DNA of 64,000 bases, from positions 17,893,170 to 17,957,169 of the forward strand of contig OX424569.1 of the NCBI GenBank assembly GCA_949152475.1, read 5' to 3'. A program made the translations under genes and the position numbers. Under the pieces are notes generated by a model that was not told the DNA's origin, searched no databases, and saw only the letters and a program-made list of their open reading frames with translations. Below are positions 36,001 through 49,691 of this stretch, one piece after another (the stretch's first letter is position 1; each line of letters begins with the position of its first letter). Source of the DNA: Terebella lapidaria. Lineage: Eukaryota > Annelida > Polychaeta > Terebellida > Terebellidae.

Positions 36001-38719
36001 AATCGGACTCCGCTATCACATGACATTGTGCCGGAGTTCCGTATACTGGTACGATACGATGTTCATGGTGCTTTAACCCACTTAATTTCAGGAAAGGTGT
36101 ATACTAAATGTACATAGACCTTTGGCTTGATATGCTCGGTAGCGCGTGCAGAACATATTTACATGTATGAGAGGTTCACGTCCCCACTGCCATAGCTAGT
36201 CGCCTAAGAAGTGAAACCTTGGGCTTATGACATTGATGACCTTGTGAACATACGTACATATCACGTACATGTATGTAGGTTAGCTTGGAGCACCAGTTTC
36301 CCGGGCGAAAGTAACATTGAGAATGATACAAGCACATGGAAGCGTGAAATTCCGTGTTTCCCCCCCCCCCCCCAAAAAAAAAATCAGATCCAGCTAAAAG
36401 TTGCCCCCTATTTCTCAGACCTGGGCACGTTCGAATACAATACACAAAAGGCATAAGTTTCACCGAAGTGATGTAAATGAAACACGAACGTAAGTTTTTC
36501 TGAATCAGAAAGTATTGAGGTGCCCCCATACACGGAAGTTATCGACATGCATGTTTAACGCAGAATACATCCATGATAGCAACCTGGATACAGCAGCCAA
36601 TAGTGTCTATGGACTGGAGTATGATTGCATTTGGCATTAATTTGTGAAACAAAAAGGTTCACACTTCGATTGAGCCACGATCGCAGGCCTCGTGCTTTGA
36701 TTTTTCTCAGACGTTTGTGTATACATGATAATAGCGAGACGAAAATCATCGGCAAGGTGTATATCAGAACCACTTTATTTTTTATAAAGGTATGTGTTGA
36801 ACCCCATAGGCATACGAGATAACATTATAAATGCAACCACAAGTCAGCATCTGTGGAAAGCTATTTATTTTTTATCGATATTCTGCTTACTATATCTTAT
36901 TAGTTTTTGATCAGATGTAGATCTATCACCAGAGATGACCTCTGGTTCAAAAAGTACTTCGTGGTACATAGCAATATACTGAAACATTTGACAATTATCG
37001 TCCAAGACAGACATCTGAACACTTTTATTATCTAAATAGAGTATCACAACACCCCAAACACCATAGACAGAAACCTCCTTATGCTGTAACTGCATACTGA
37101 TATATGTGGACTGGTGTATATAACCATTTTCTGAATTTATGCCTGTATGACTGTGGCATATATGTAAAAGGCAGATTGTTCACGTTTTGTACTTTGTCCC
37201 GCGACGATCGCAAACCCATTTTTCATGAACGTATGTACATAAACTCCATTGTATAATTAAGCTGTAGCAAGACCAAACGGTAGCTAATTCAGAAGTTACA
37301 TTGGTGTAGATAGTAAGTACTATAAGTTTGATATGCTGGTACCATGGAAAACCAGAGCAACAGTATGGTTAGTCTGCTTCAAGGTAAACGAACATAACCA
37401 GTCCAACAATTCACACCATAGAAATGCTAGTTGAAGGTACAGTTCCTGGCTCCTCGTGGGAACTAGGCATTCCTGTTGGCGTCGCCATAACTCCCTGGGA
37501 CCTCGGAGTGAAGATGGGATACAGCGAAGTCAGACGAGCAGCGGCGGTAGGGTTGGGAGGATGCGATGTGGAGAGGTGAAGGTCAGACGGGTTTGCCATC
37601 GACTGAGACGATGGAGCAACATCAGCCGGTTTGACCATCGACGGAGGCAGAGCAGCAACATCAGCAGGGTTGGTCATCAATGGGGGCGGAAGAGCAAAAT
37701 CAGCAGGGTTGGCCATCGACAGAGGCGGAGGTACAACGTCAGCAGGGTTGGAAGGATGCGGAGTGGAGTGGCGAGGACCAGACGAGATGACCATGGGCAG
37801 GACTTGGGGCGCAGCAGCCGCAGCACTTGCTGGAAGCGGGATAGAGTGACCACAATCAGGCGGACTGACCAGTATTGCCTGTTGGGGTAGCCGCAACGGA
37901 GGACATCTCCAGGTTGCAACTTAGGTTTGATTTCGTTGAATTGTTTTTCGTCAGGGACACATTTAAAGCCGCTTTTGTGCAATGTCTGATTATGTCAAAA
38001 CGCCTTGGGCCAAGTTCATTTCCGCTGAACCAACGAGATACCACCACTACCTGGTTACTGATGTTAGACCGCTGTAGTTCCTGTAGTATTGACCTAGCTC
38101 CTCCATATTCATCATCGTCCTCGCAAAAATCTACGAGATCCCCATTCTGAAAGATTCGTGCTGCGAACATGTTATGCGTAGCTGTGCTCAATCCACGGTT
38201 GTTTGTGTGTTTTATAGCGCTAACTGCCATGGATATTTCAACTGGGCTTGTCACACTGGCGATATGTGCAACGAATCTATTGCCTTTTTCCGTGACCGCT
38301 TGTGAGGAAGCAATGTTCATCAAGTGAGTATTCGCAATAATGTCTGACACCGATATTGTGCACGGTGGAATTGATGGAGCCACATATTTTTGTCCATCTA
38401 CAACCACAGCATCCCCCTTACCGACAAACTTGGGTTTCCTCCCTTCTTTTTTTGCTAGGTTGAAGATATGACCAACAAGTTTTTTTTCCGAAAGGTTAGG
38501 GGGGAGTTGACTACTGATGAAATATTTCGTTCCGGCCAGGTGTTTTGCTTGAGAGAGGATATGATCTTTCCCTTGGACGAAAACGGCTACGATTGGGCGA
38601 GAGGAATCACGTCCTGCGTTACCAAAACGGTGGCACCTAGCGATCCAGACACGATTGGGGTCCACTAACTGATCATCGCCAGGCGGGACGAGGCAGGATC
38701 GAAGGACTTTCAACTGATC
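33055..38719 (-). mobile_element. LINE (L1/Tx1-type), copy 3
   Basis: The unit 3 copy (5665 bp), between CTACATATTT at 33045-33054 and 38720-38729. Same truncation, deletion and TAG as copies 1 and 2. The length differs mainly by shorter C and A tracts. Confidence 0.88.
37856..38713 (-). CDS. LINE ORF1 + IMPACT-like domain (copy 3)
   Basis: A 285-residue frame equivalent to copies 1 and 2, one Lys shorter in the NLSEKK run because of an A-tract change that keeps the frame. The IMPACT domain is identical to copy 2. Confidence 0.78.
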   Translation of the reverse strand: MKVLRSCLVPPGDDQLVDPNRVWIARCHRFGNAGRDSSRPIVAVFVQGKDHILSQAKHLAGTKYFISSQLPPNLSEKKLVGHIFNLAKKEGRKPKFVGKGDAVVVDGQKYVAPSIPPCTISVSDIIANTHLMNIASSQAVTEKGNRFVAHIASVTSPVEISMAVSAIKHTNNRGLSTATHNMFAARIFQNGDLVDFCEDDDEYGGARSILQELQRSNISNQVVVVSRWFSGNELGPRRFDIIRHCTKAALNVSLTKNNSTKSNLSCNLEMSSVAATPTGNTGQSA

Positions 38720-38910
38720 CTACATATTTCATGTCACCCTGGTGGTTCTCTGCATGTGCGTTCGCAATGAATCTTGTCTGTACATCAGTCAGTACATCAA
38801 CTGTACATCAGTCAGGGATGTATAATGGTGAATGTGTTTCATCTAAAGCTTATGGCTCCTGAACACAATTTGTCATTGTGTCCTCTGTAATATAAACGTG
38901 TGATATCAAA

Positions 38911-41900
38911 ATGGGAACCAGTCTAACTTTGGCTGCATTTCTTTGTTTGCTGATGCTCGTGGATGGATACGATCGCCGTTTCCACGCGGAATTCGGTCGT
39001 GATGTCAGATGTAACCGACCAGTTCTAGAAAGTGTGAAAAGAGCTTCCAAGTTACAGTGTGCAGCTGAGTGTAGGAATCTCCACCATTGTGGTGGATTCA
39101 ATCACCAGCTGCTGACCAATGGGAGGAGCGAATGTGATTTACTGTAGGGTCTCTGTGATGCCTCGGACATCATGCCTCAGATTGGAGCTGTGTTTTACGA
39201 GCGTTCTGACTGCGGTGAGAAAATTTTTACTCTCCCAGGCAAACAACTGTTTAACAGTACAAATGTTTCTCAAATGTTCTTAGTGTTTTAGGTTTGTTAT
39301 TGTGGCAATCACTTTGTTAACAATAAACCTGAAGGAAAATTAAGATGAATATATATATGAAAATATCATTTGTAGGGTCCAAAATGCACCATATTCATTC
39401 ATGTGTACAATCCTCCAGACACCCTGGCAGCATTTGAGACAAGTCTGCATGGAAACTGGGCAAGATTACCAACATACTTGTTTGGATATTGCCAGGATTT
39501 TGTCGTGCAGAATCCATGCCTTGTGAGAAACCCGAGGACAACACACAAGTGTCCTTAGTGATTCTTGACCAGTTTCCATGCAGACAGTTTCCATCTCAAT
39601 GCTGCCAGGGTGTCGGGAGGCATCTGTGCAGCAGCTGAGATGAGATTAAAAGCTGGGCTTTAGGCTGAACATTTATGAGTCCTGATGTCTCAGGAACCTG
39701 AACTTTTGGAGCGTAGTTAATAGTTCAAGTTAAAACTACTGGTCAATCTTTCTGCAAAGTCATTGCGGATGATACTTAGTGTCAACTTGCAATACACACA
39801 CCAAAATTATCTTCCATTGATTAAGTTCAATTTTCTAAAATACCATCCACTTTATTCAATGATCTGTATCGATGTGAGACGTCAATAAGAACGACACAGT
39901 TGTGATCGAGTGACGAGACAAACATCACAAACAAAGCATGACTTCCAGACATTGATAGTGTATTCGAACCACCATGTGCATTCGATTATGCAATTCTCAA
40001 AGGACATGCTTTTATTCACACAAATATCATGAAATAGTATTTTTCGACAAGCTTATGTCATCGAACCAAGATAACACCATTTCGTTTAACTAACAAGATG
40101 ACACAACGTATGAACGGGTCCCTCATGCTGAAAGGAACAGTTTATTTTTTGTTGAACACGTAGAACTCTGAATATCTCATATGGTATAAGGTTGACAGCA
40201 TCAATTACTGACACCTTGCTAGTCTAATGAAGCCGACTAATGTACAAAAGATATCATGTGCTTTGAACAAAATATCCTGGAATAGAGCCTTCCAGCCGTC
40301 CACGCTGGCACATGACATTGGACTCATGTTTTGTATGTTACAGTTTTGCATTTTTCATTTCACGTCACGCATTTGTCAATATGACATTGTGTTTCATTGG
40401 AGCATACTGTTTATTTTCCCTGACGCGTACTGTTTTCTTTTCTGTCGGAAATCATTCATTAAGCATTTGCTAGGAGTGAATACATTCGTGACAGAGAGAC
40501 TATATATCACAGAGACTTCTTTATAGGCCTTTGATTGTGTCTTATATTTTCGACCAATTAATTAGGTGTTAGGTTGCTCACAAACGATACACCCGCCATG
40601 CGTTTTTTCCACGTTGTTTCCCAGATAATACACTGATGCACACCTCTTAGGCAATGATAATCTTTGTTGACTTATAGTTGAATTACGAGACTGCGTCGAG
40701 TACACGTTCTTCAATGATGACCGGCCTCAAGTTGACATCGACGTGACATATAACGGCGTCACCACGTCACTGCCCGTGGTGTGTGACAAACGTACGGACG
40801 GCGGCGGATGGACGGTCGGTGTTTTCTAAATGTGGGCCGAATACTTTATGAATTAAAAGACTATATTGATAGGTAGTTGTAATAACTACGTTTCGTGACG
40901 AATGATGCTATTACCCTTTATATGAGTTCTTGAATACAAATAGCTACAGTTTGGTATTGAAATTTTCCAGGTTCTAATCCAGAGGAAAGAAGGCACAGAG
41001 AATTTCAACCACAACTGGGAATCTTACAAGGCTGGTTTCGGCAATTTACAAGAACAATTTTATTTAGGTACTAGCTCTCGAATTCTTGTTGATGTTTTGG
41101 CGTTTCAATGTAGTTTTCAATCTACCGTAGGTGTAATTCGAATAGAACTCAATGAAAGATATATATAAATTGTCCCTAGTATGTCAAACGGCAAGAATTT
41201 TATTAAATTGCAAAACACTTATCCTATGATGAGCCATTGTAGTATTCTATATAGTAACGAAATATTCAGGTAATGAGCAGATGCACAGATTGACATCAGA
41301 CGGTCGTCAGCACGAGCTGTACATCAGTATGACGAGTTTTGCTGGAGAGACGAGGTTCGCACGCTATGAATCGTTCCGGATTGGTCCCGAGACGGACAAT
41401 TACCGCCTGTACCTCGGCGCGTACACTGGAGGGGCCGCACGTGAGTAATTGATATCACACATGATCATCTGAAACCAATGTGCCCAATAAAGACAGGACT
41501 TGGTCTGAGACACTCGTTCACACGTGAACACATACATGTATTACGACAATGAACCTTATGTACTTCTTGTAGACTATCGAATATTCTCTCAGGTGCAAAC
41601 GCTGTTATTCTTCATTTATCATTGTTCTATATCCCCATATGTATTGAGTGTCGCAAAAATGTCAAATTTTCTTCCAAAACAATTTGCACATTTATTGATG
41701 CATTTTTAATAGGGCTGTTCTTGGTTATATGAATATTATTGATTGGTGTCCGCACTGGGCTAGGGGTGCCCACAGACGTAGTACAAAAGTTACAACTGGT
41801 GCCAGACACACTATAATATTCATCGGGTGTTGTTCTCTATATCCCCCCTCCTATATTTACAGTTGATGCGTTTTCCTACCACAACCTGCAATCGTTCTCT

Positions 41901-42125
41901 ACCCCTGATCGTGACCACGACGGGTCGAGTTACCACTGCGCCGCAATCAAAGAGGCCGGGTTTTGGTTCCACAAGTGTGACTACTGTCTGCTGACTGGTC
42001 GCTGGGGACAGGCTCTAGTGTACGTGACTCTCGACGTTGATTTCTACATCGGGATCATCTGGTCAACCTGGCTGGGTTTCAGAGAGAACCTGAAGGAAGT
42101 CAGAGTCATGATACGGCCGGTCTAG
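38911..42125 (+). pseudogene. Gene 4: PAN + fibrinogen-domain gene with nonsense codon in exon 1
   Basis: Exons 38911-39214, 40678-40814, 40971-41067, 41270-41440, 41863-42125, with the same sizes and splice phases as the other four. Codon 79 (39145-39147) is TAG where genes 1, 2, 3 and 5 have CAG (Gln). A full-length transcript would give a 78-residue secreted fragment ending inside the PAN-like domain, before the fibrinogen domain. Exon 1 is otherwise like genes 2 and 3. From intron 2 onward the gene diverges from the array. G175E in the usually conserved LxGxFYLG segment and R161H suggest relaxed constraint. The alternative donor of genes 2 and 3 is lost (gt to gc at about 39239). It could be a young pseudogene, a segregating null allele or a sequencing error. 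Confidence 0.8.
39412..39630. repeat. Hairpin element in intron 1 of gene 4
   Basis: Copy of 16757-16975 with the same arms. Confidence 0.7.
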
Positions 42126-45100
42126 AGCATTGATTTATTCTGGTGGCACGACTCTTGGAGGAACTTCTCTGGAGAATTTTTCAAAATTCTCAGTATTCAG
42201 ACACGACGTCTGGGAATGTCTCGAAATTGTATAGGGTTGTACTCATTATCGCCAAATAATCGACTGTTTAATACATGTCCAAAGCGGTGTGTAATTTTGG
42301 TTTGACAGACTGTTGATATGATATCACTAATGTTATAATGTCACTATAGAGTTTCTAAATATGGAAAGTAGTTGCTGCTTGCAAATGAAATATTATACTG
42401 TAGGCTACATCTCATCCTTTATATAATGAAATACACATCAATGTATTTCAATCACCGTTTTATTTCAACAACAAATTCTCTGAAACGAATTCAGTTATCA
42501 TTGTACATGTATAAAAAACTTGGAAAAACACATCAACGAAATATATATTCAAGATCAGGCACAAGAGACGATGAACCTCTGGTCCTGGAAGAAAAATACG
42601 CCAACACTCAATTTAGTAATTTTCCAACATTACAATTATATATGATTTTTTGTTAACAGAATGGCTGTGTCCAACATTACCACGTTACTATGTTATACTC
42701 CATGAATCCGTCTAATTCTCAACAGACATATGACTCAATTATCAGATAGGCAGACTGTAATTACTGTCACCCCGAGTGGCCCATTGAATCAGCTACAGTA
42801 ATAGTGCAAAGCTGTACGTGAACCCGTGTTCTGCCTAAAATTACCGAGATAAAATCTCGACAGCAGCACTATTCAAGGAGGTGCAAATGAGTACATCTTG
42901 CAACACATAACTGATGCTATTTGTGATCTGTAGATGTACAAATTCACCCCATTTGTTAGATGAAATTATAAAATCGAGCTTATTAAAATCTGACTATAAT
43001 AAGTCGTCATACATATCATGTTTGCAATGCCTGAAATCGTTATTGATCAAGCAACTATTACGGAGGATAACTTGAGGAGAAGGGCAATTTTAAAGCACTC
43101 GGCACGATCTGAAGCTAAATTATGAATATGAATTTGAAATCCAATTCTGTTGTGTATCAAATCACGACTTGATTATAAATGAAACTCTCAAGATCAGTAA
43201 TTATTAAGATTGTCAACTACTAGTGGAAGTTTCTCATAGCATTACCCCAGTAACCTCTTGTCTAATGATATACTAGTACGTATTTTTGTTCCTTGACATG
43301 CACATTCCAATGGTTGCTGCTATCCATTGTTGAGTGGTGGCATACCTTTTCCATCAAGTGTTCATCGATTTAGAAACAACTTTTCCACACGTACACCTTT
43401 GATGGTGACTGGGCGGCTATTGATATACACTCGGTCACACTTGTGGTTGAGTCGAATTATACAGAAAATCGCGTTTTACTGGTGTCAATAACTATTGTTA
43501 TATTAGAGGCAGAAGTTTTTAGTAGGTCTACAGGATTGACACTGATCAAATACTACTCCTCATGGGTCTATAGGTTAGAGACTGTATACATATGTACTTG
43601 TTTTTGTTTATTTCCTTGGATTCGAATTTCAAATTTTTAATTGATTGTTACGTAAGTTAGCATTATTCAAGCATATGTACAGGGGATCTACAATTTAACT
43701 ATGTTCACACACGGTCTCACTGTTGAGGTAATACTGGCTTTAAATTGCATTGTATTCAAGGGATCTGCCGTCTGTCAAAGTTATGTTCTACCTGATGTGA
43801 TAGGTAGATACATACATCACAAATTAACTTCCTCATGAGCCTGCCAGTGCCAATTATTGGCAGCTAGACATCAGCAACCCTGGGACCTGGTAGATCTAGA
43901 TCCATAACTCCCAGGCTCACATTTACAGTCCCGTGGAAGCGATTATCACAGAGACACATGGTATTTGCAAGTCCAAAGCTGTCATAAATGTCGCAATAGT
44001 TTATTGCAGCTTCATCAACTTCTGGAGAGTAAGATTACTGTTACAGCGTGATTACAAGCCCCTGGCTTCTCACAATACACGTGAGTGGTGGTTTCCCACA
44101 TTGCAAAAATACATTCGAATTATTATTTCATTAGTAGCAGTATTATTATTGATGCACACCAAACATTTCATAAAAGATAGTGTCAAATTGCAAATGTGCA
44201 AGAATTTTTTCAGAAAATGCATTCAACTGCTTGACATGACATTGATATTACATTAATATGACAAGTCGAATGGGTGGCGCCCCTAGTGAGTAAATTGTGC
44301 AAACAACCGCTTGTGGTCTATGCATTGAATATTTCTTATTTATATAGCATGTCATCACTTGTCATGCCGTTTATTAGTGTACAAATGATTCATGTACAAA
44401 TGAAATCAGTTTTGACCTGTTAGATGTGAGTATCATCCGATTCCCGCCAATACAACACCATTCGCTGATACCAATAGATAACCGGAAACAATATTAAAAA
44501 AATAAATAAAAACAAAGGCTGACCAAATAGTCCCATCCGGAGTCACACTGGCTTCATTGAAGTCTGACCGTTGTACAATATATATAGGCTATTGTATGCA
44601 TGATATTATTGTATTTGTCGCGTGAGAAATTATACTATATACCATACTACACAGAAATTATGAATTAACCATTTCATTCCTTTACTATTTCATTTGATTC
44701 CCAATTGGACATATGACGAAATCCCACAGCAAATACAATATTCTGCATCATTTGTTTGAGAGAGTATTTATCAACATATTTGCTCATTGAATGCTACTAG
44801 TATGTTGATAATGCCATCGCATCATATGTGTTCGGTGGTAATGACATTTCAAATAACATATCAAGACCGAACGCTTCATTCGACTCAATATTCATGAGAA
44901 AGAGACGGGCTGTACCAAGCTCAGACCGACTTCATAAAGGTACCCGCTGCTCAGCTGTTTGTTTGTTCCATGGACATGAACTGTTATCAATACAAAAGTA
45001 TATGTCACAATCGATTTTCGATGCAAATATGCAACATCTCAGGTGGGACTGTATATTTAGCTGTGTGTTTAAAGAACTGAGTCGTCAATAGCAACTACAA

Positions 45101-45345
45101 GTTTCCTGTTAGCCTGGCGATTCTTTGGCATGGGTGAGCTCTGCCAGTGCGTGCGCAACGAATCTTGTCAATCAATGATAACCCATTGGCCACCGTTTGG
45201 ACCTGTTGGGTTGACTTTGTTTTACATATTTGATTGACAAATGGGATATGGAATGTACAACGGTGAATGTGTCTTATCTAAAGCTTATGGCTCCTGAACA
45301 CAAGTTGTCGTTGTGTCCTCTGTAATGTAAACGTGTGATATCAAA
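42126..45345. other. Gene 4 to gene 5 intergenic region, LINE-free paralogue of the array spacer
   Basis: Aligns with 8106-10385 through numerous substitutions and indels. It carries about 650 bp of extra sequence at 44150-44815, then resumes at 44840-45100 (GGTAATGACATTTCAAATAA, ctcaggtggga, gagtcgtcaatagcaactac). It passes at about 45100-45113 directly into sequence that in the array lies right of the LINE. No gene recognised. Confidence 0.65.
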
Positions 45346-46708
45346 ATGGAAACCAGTCTAACTTTGGCTGCATTTCTCTGTTTGTTGACGCTTGTGAATG
45401 GAAACGATCGCCGTTTTCACGAGGAATTTGGTCATGATGTTAGATGTAACCGACCAGTTCTAGAAAGTGTGATAAAAGCTTCTAAGTTACAGTGTGCAGC
45501 TGAGTGTAAGAAACTCTACTATTGTGGTGGATTCAACCACCAGCTGCTGACCAATGGGAGGAGCGAATGTGATTTACTGCAGGGTCTCTGTGATGCCTCA
45601 GACATCGTGATGCAGATTGGAGCTGTGTACTACGAGCGCACTGACTACGGTGAGAAACTTCCACGGTCCCAGACAAACAACTGTGTAACAGTATTGTGAA
45701 GCAGCTTTTCGATTAAGTCATCATCACTAAATGGGTGATAATTTTTTGCTTGTCTATTTTAATAAACATAACTCACGAACTCAATGTCAGAAAAAAATAT
45801 GAGATAGATCATAACCTATATATCCCAACTATAGATATTTCTAAATTCTATAGAAATTTAATGTATATATCTTGCTTTGTCGACTACTGATGGAACCAAA
45901 AACGATTTGGAAAGATCTACCATCTGGTTTCAATTGAGTAACGCAAAATGAGTAAAATGCGGACATTCAAAGTTCCATTCGCATCTTTAGTACATATTTA
46001 TCGTAAATATATGAATACTTTGACACTAATTACAAATTTGAATATAATTGATATATATTACTAAGTAAAAATTTAATTTCATGTTATGACAGAATCAACG
46101 TAATTTCCATAGCCGTCAATGCATTTGTGTGTTAAAACCATGTACATTTCACTGTGAACAAGACTACAAAATTTGTCATACTTTCAAAACTGAAGTATAG
46201 ATTTTGTTTTATTGTCATATTTTGTAGAAATTTATTCTGATATTCGAGCAGGTTCCTGAAAAAGTGCTATACAAAAATTCACATTATTATTATTATAGTG
46301 ATGATATGAATTGATCGGACATACCCCATCAGTCAGGTGCAGACATACCCCATGATGTCGTGCCTTACTTAGTAACACCACAAATGTATCTGGATTCATT
46401 TCTATGGGCCTGGGTGTCCAATGTAGGTTTGGTGGTTGGGTTGGGATGACGTGAAGCTGAAATAATAATAAAATGAAATACAGGATTTTCCTTATTAAAG
46501 AATAGTTTAAGAAGATGAAGCTAAAATGATAATAAAATGAAATACAGGCTTTACCTTATTAAACTATAATTTAGGAAGATGAAGCTAAACTGATAAAAAA
46601 ATGAAACCCAGGCTTTTCCTTATTGAACTATAGTTTAAGAAGATGATGCGAGTCATACTTACCCCATGGGGTAAGTGCGACCAAAGTCGGACATACCCCA
46701 ATCTTTAC

Positions 46709-46757
<49 letters not shown>

Positions 46758-49635
46758 ATTATTATTATTATTATAAGGATCGTACCCATAAAAGGCGACC
46801 TCTCCTAAAAATTGTTATAACTCCCTCAGATTGTAAAATTTGTCAACAAATATGACATATATTATTGTTCTTGCATAGTTTTAGATGGCTACTGGTTCAA
46901 ACTTGTTTTCATTTTTGGAGTTTTTGAGATAACTCTCAAAAAGTCTTACGAAACGGGGCATGTCATGCATTGTGATGAAATACCTTTGTGATGTGCGGGT
47001 TTCAAATATATTTCAGCATAGAAGCATTATTTGGGTGTCAATAATTTTCATTAACAGCATTTCTCATTATCTACAGCAAGAAAAAAGTTGAAATTTCCGA
47101 ATTTGAGAACATGCGGTTCCGGGGTAGTATTTGAATCACACTCGAAAGCTTCCGTTGACACGCAAATGTTGTTTAGAACAAAGACATCTATTTACCCTTG
47201 ACCGATTCACTTTTCATGCACATGAGTGAGTATATACATATGTTCCATACCTAGAGAAGCGGTAATGATGATCATAGGCACTTGGGTGCATTAACATCAT
47301 TAAAATCTGCATGTTTGGAAAATGGGTACAGGATTCCAGCCGCAGGCGGGGTATGTAAACCAGCCTCGGAAGGGGTATGTAAGCCCGCCTGAGGAGGGAT
47401 ATTGGCATGTATGACATGGAACAAGGTGGGAAGATCGACATTTCGTGCACGTAAATTAATATATACATACAACACATGCCAAGACAAGCAGATTTAATGA
47501 CCCTAGACCCTTGCATTTAATATCATGCCCCCTCGGCAGGGGTATGTAAGCCAGCCCAAGGAAGTGTATAGCTGCTAAGGAGGGTAGTTGACCCATGCCA
47601 GGAGGCCTAAGTATTGGAGTTGACCCATGCCTAAGGAGGCCTAAGGTGGGGAGGTGACCCATGCCTAAGGAGGCCTAAGGCGTGGAGGTGACCCATGCCT
47701 AAGGAGGCCTAAGGTGGGGAGGTGACCCATGCCTAAGGAGGCCTAAGGAGGGGAGGTGACACATGCCTAAGGAGGCCTAAGGTGGGGAGGTGACCCATGC
47801 CTAAGGAGGCCTAAGGTGGGGAGGTGACCCATGCCTAAGGAGGCCTAAGGTGGGGACGTGACCCATGCCTAAGCAGGCCTAAGATGGGAACGTGACCCAT
47901 GCCTAAGGAGGCTTAAGGTGGATAGGTGACCCATGCTTCAGGAGGCCTAAGGACAGGAGGTGACCCATGCGTATAAGGATGCGTAAGGAGGTGACCAATA
48001 TGTAAGCCGGCATAAGGATTGGCATTGGTATGTATGACCTGAAAGGTGGGAAGATCGGCATACGTTAATACATGCCTAGACAAGCAGATTTAATGATCCT
48101 AGACTCTTGGGTGCATCTGATATTATGAAAAATAGTGGACTAGTAGGCCTAAGTTGGGATGACGGGGTATCTAAGCCAGCCTAAGGAGGTGTATTGGCAT
48201 ATATAATAATAATAATAATAATAATACTTTATTTTTATATAGCGCATACAAATTAAAATTCTCGATGCGCTTAACAATAAAACCACAAGTTAAACAACAC
48301 AAAAGTGTACAAAACATTATTGAATAACACAAAAGTGAGTAAAATATATTAAAATATGCTAGTGGATTATATGACCTGGCGGTGGTAAGATCAACTATTC
48401 AGGCGCGTTAATGAATATATAAACATACATTAGACTACATGCCTAAACAACCAGATTTAAAGCTGACGGAGCCGTATATAAGGGGGGCCCTCCCCCCGCC
48501 CACTGCAGAGCATGGGCTGGGGGGACGCCTCCCCTTATATACGGCTACGGCAGCTTCAATGTTCCTAGGGATGATGCGGTATGTAAGTCCCAAGTGTGCC
48601 TGCTGTGTCAGGGCATCAATGGAAAGAAGCATATTATCTCCATGTAGGGGAGAGACGTGTAATATGGACCGGTGTGTAATATGGACCACCCCAGGTAGAA
48701 GCAGCAGGACTGCATATATATCCATGGTGATTAAGGTAATTATGACACTCATCAATTGTGTCTTTTTGTCATCGAGGAGAACAACATCACAGAAGGCATG
48801 GTGTATTTAATGAAATTTGAGTGAAAATCGCTAAAAATGATGTTATTTTTTAATCGTAAGTATTATCATCTGGTCAACTATTGTTTATCCCAAGGGCTAC
48901 GTTGTGATTCCTTATTACATGTCATTAAATATAGTATTTCGAAGGTTAGTTGTGATTATGCCTTCAATTCGTTAGAAACCAAATTACACGAGACGTGGTC
49001 CATTATCACTACATGGTGGTCCAGATGAGAGACGTGTAATATGGACCGGTGTGTAATATGGACCACCCCTGGTAGAAACAGCAGGACGGTATATATATTC
49101 ATGGCGATTGACGTAGTTATAACACTCATCAATTTTAGGGACATGACACAAATTAGTCTCTTTCCAGTATGCCTAACCAGTACATACAACTAGTAATGTG
49201 GTTAGAGTTGGTTTGTATGTTAATCGTAGCCTGCGATTCGAGCTCAGTTGGTTTGCTTTGATCTTCCCAAATAAGTATATCAGTCCCTTTTGATGGGTAA
49301 GTAGTACCCTCAGTAGGGGTATGTAGCACCCTCCGATGGGTATGTCAGGCTTTCAAAGGGGGTATGTATCTCCTTGTATGGGGTATCTCTAACTTTCGAA
49401 GGGGTATGTCGGGCCCTGAAATGGGCATGTCATGCCTTCAATGGGGGTATGTCTGTCTTGAGAAGGGTATGTCTGACCCTCCGATGGGGTATATCCTGCC
49501 TTGCCAGGGGTATATATGACTTTCATGTGGGGCATGCCCGACCTTCATGTACCCTCATGGGTGGGGTATGTGCGGCCCTTACTTGGGGACCATGGGGTTG
49601 TTCAAGATAATCTGTCGTACATACCCCCACAATTA

Positions 49636-49691
<56 letters not shown>

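Larger units (their letters stand above)
6696..40830 (+). repeat. Three-unit tandem array, about 11.33 kb per unit
   Basis: Taking the exon 2 acceptor as origin, units are 6696-18022 (11327 bp), 18023-29353 (11331 bp) and 29354-40677 (11324 bp). A short further stretch reaches about 40830, where the gene 4 copy abruptly diverges (tttctaatgtgggcgg becomes tttctaaatgtgggccg). Units differ by scattered substitutions and tract-length changes. Each unit holds exons 2-5 of one gene, a 3' flank, a minus-strand LINE, and exon 1 plus intron 1 of the next gene. Units 2 and 3 share variants that unit 1 lacks, for example CAG instead of CGG in exon 2 and an extra G near 21402/32733. Confidence 0.93.

Noticed and set aside
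47600-47985. CRISPR-like array
   Set aside because: Units are contiguous 34-bp repeats without unique spacers, in eukaryotic DNA; it is a minisatellite.
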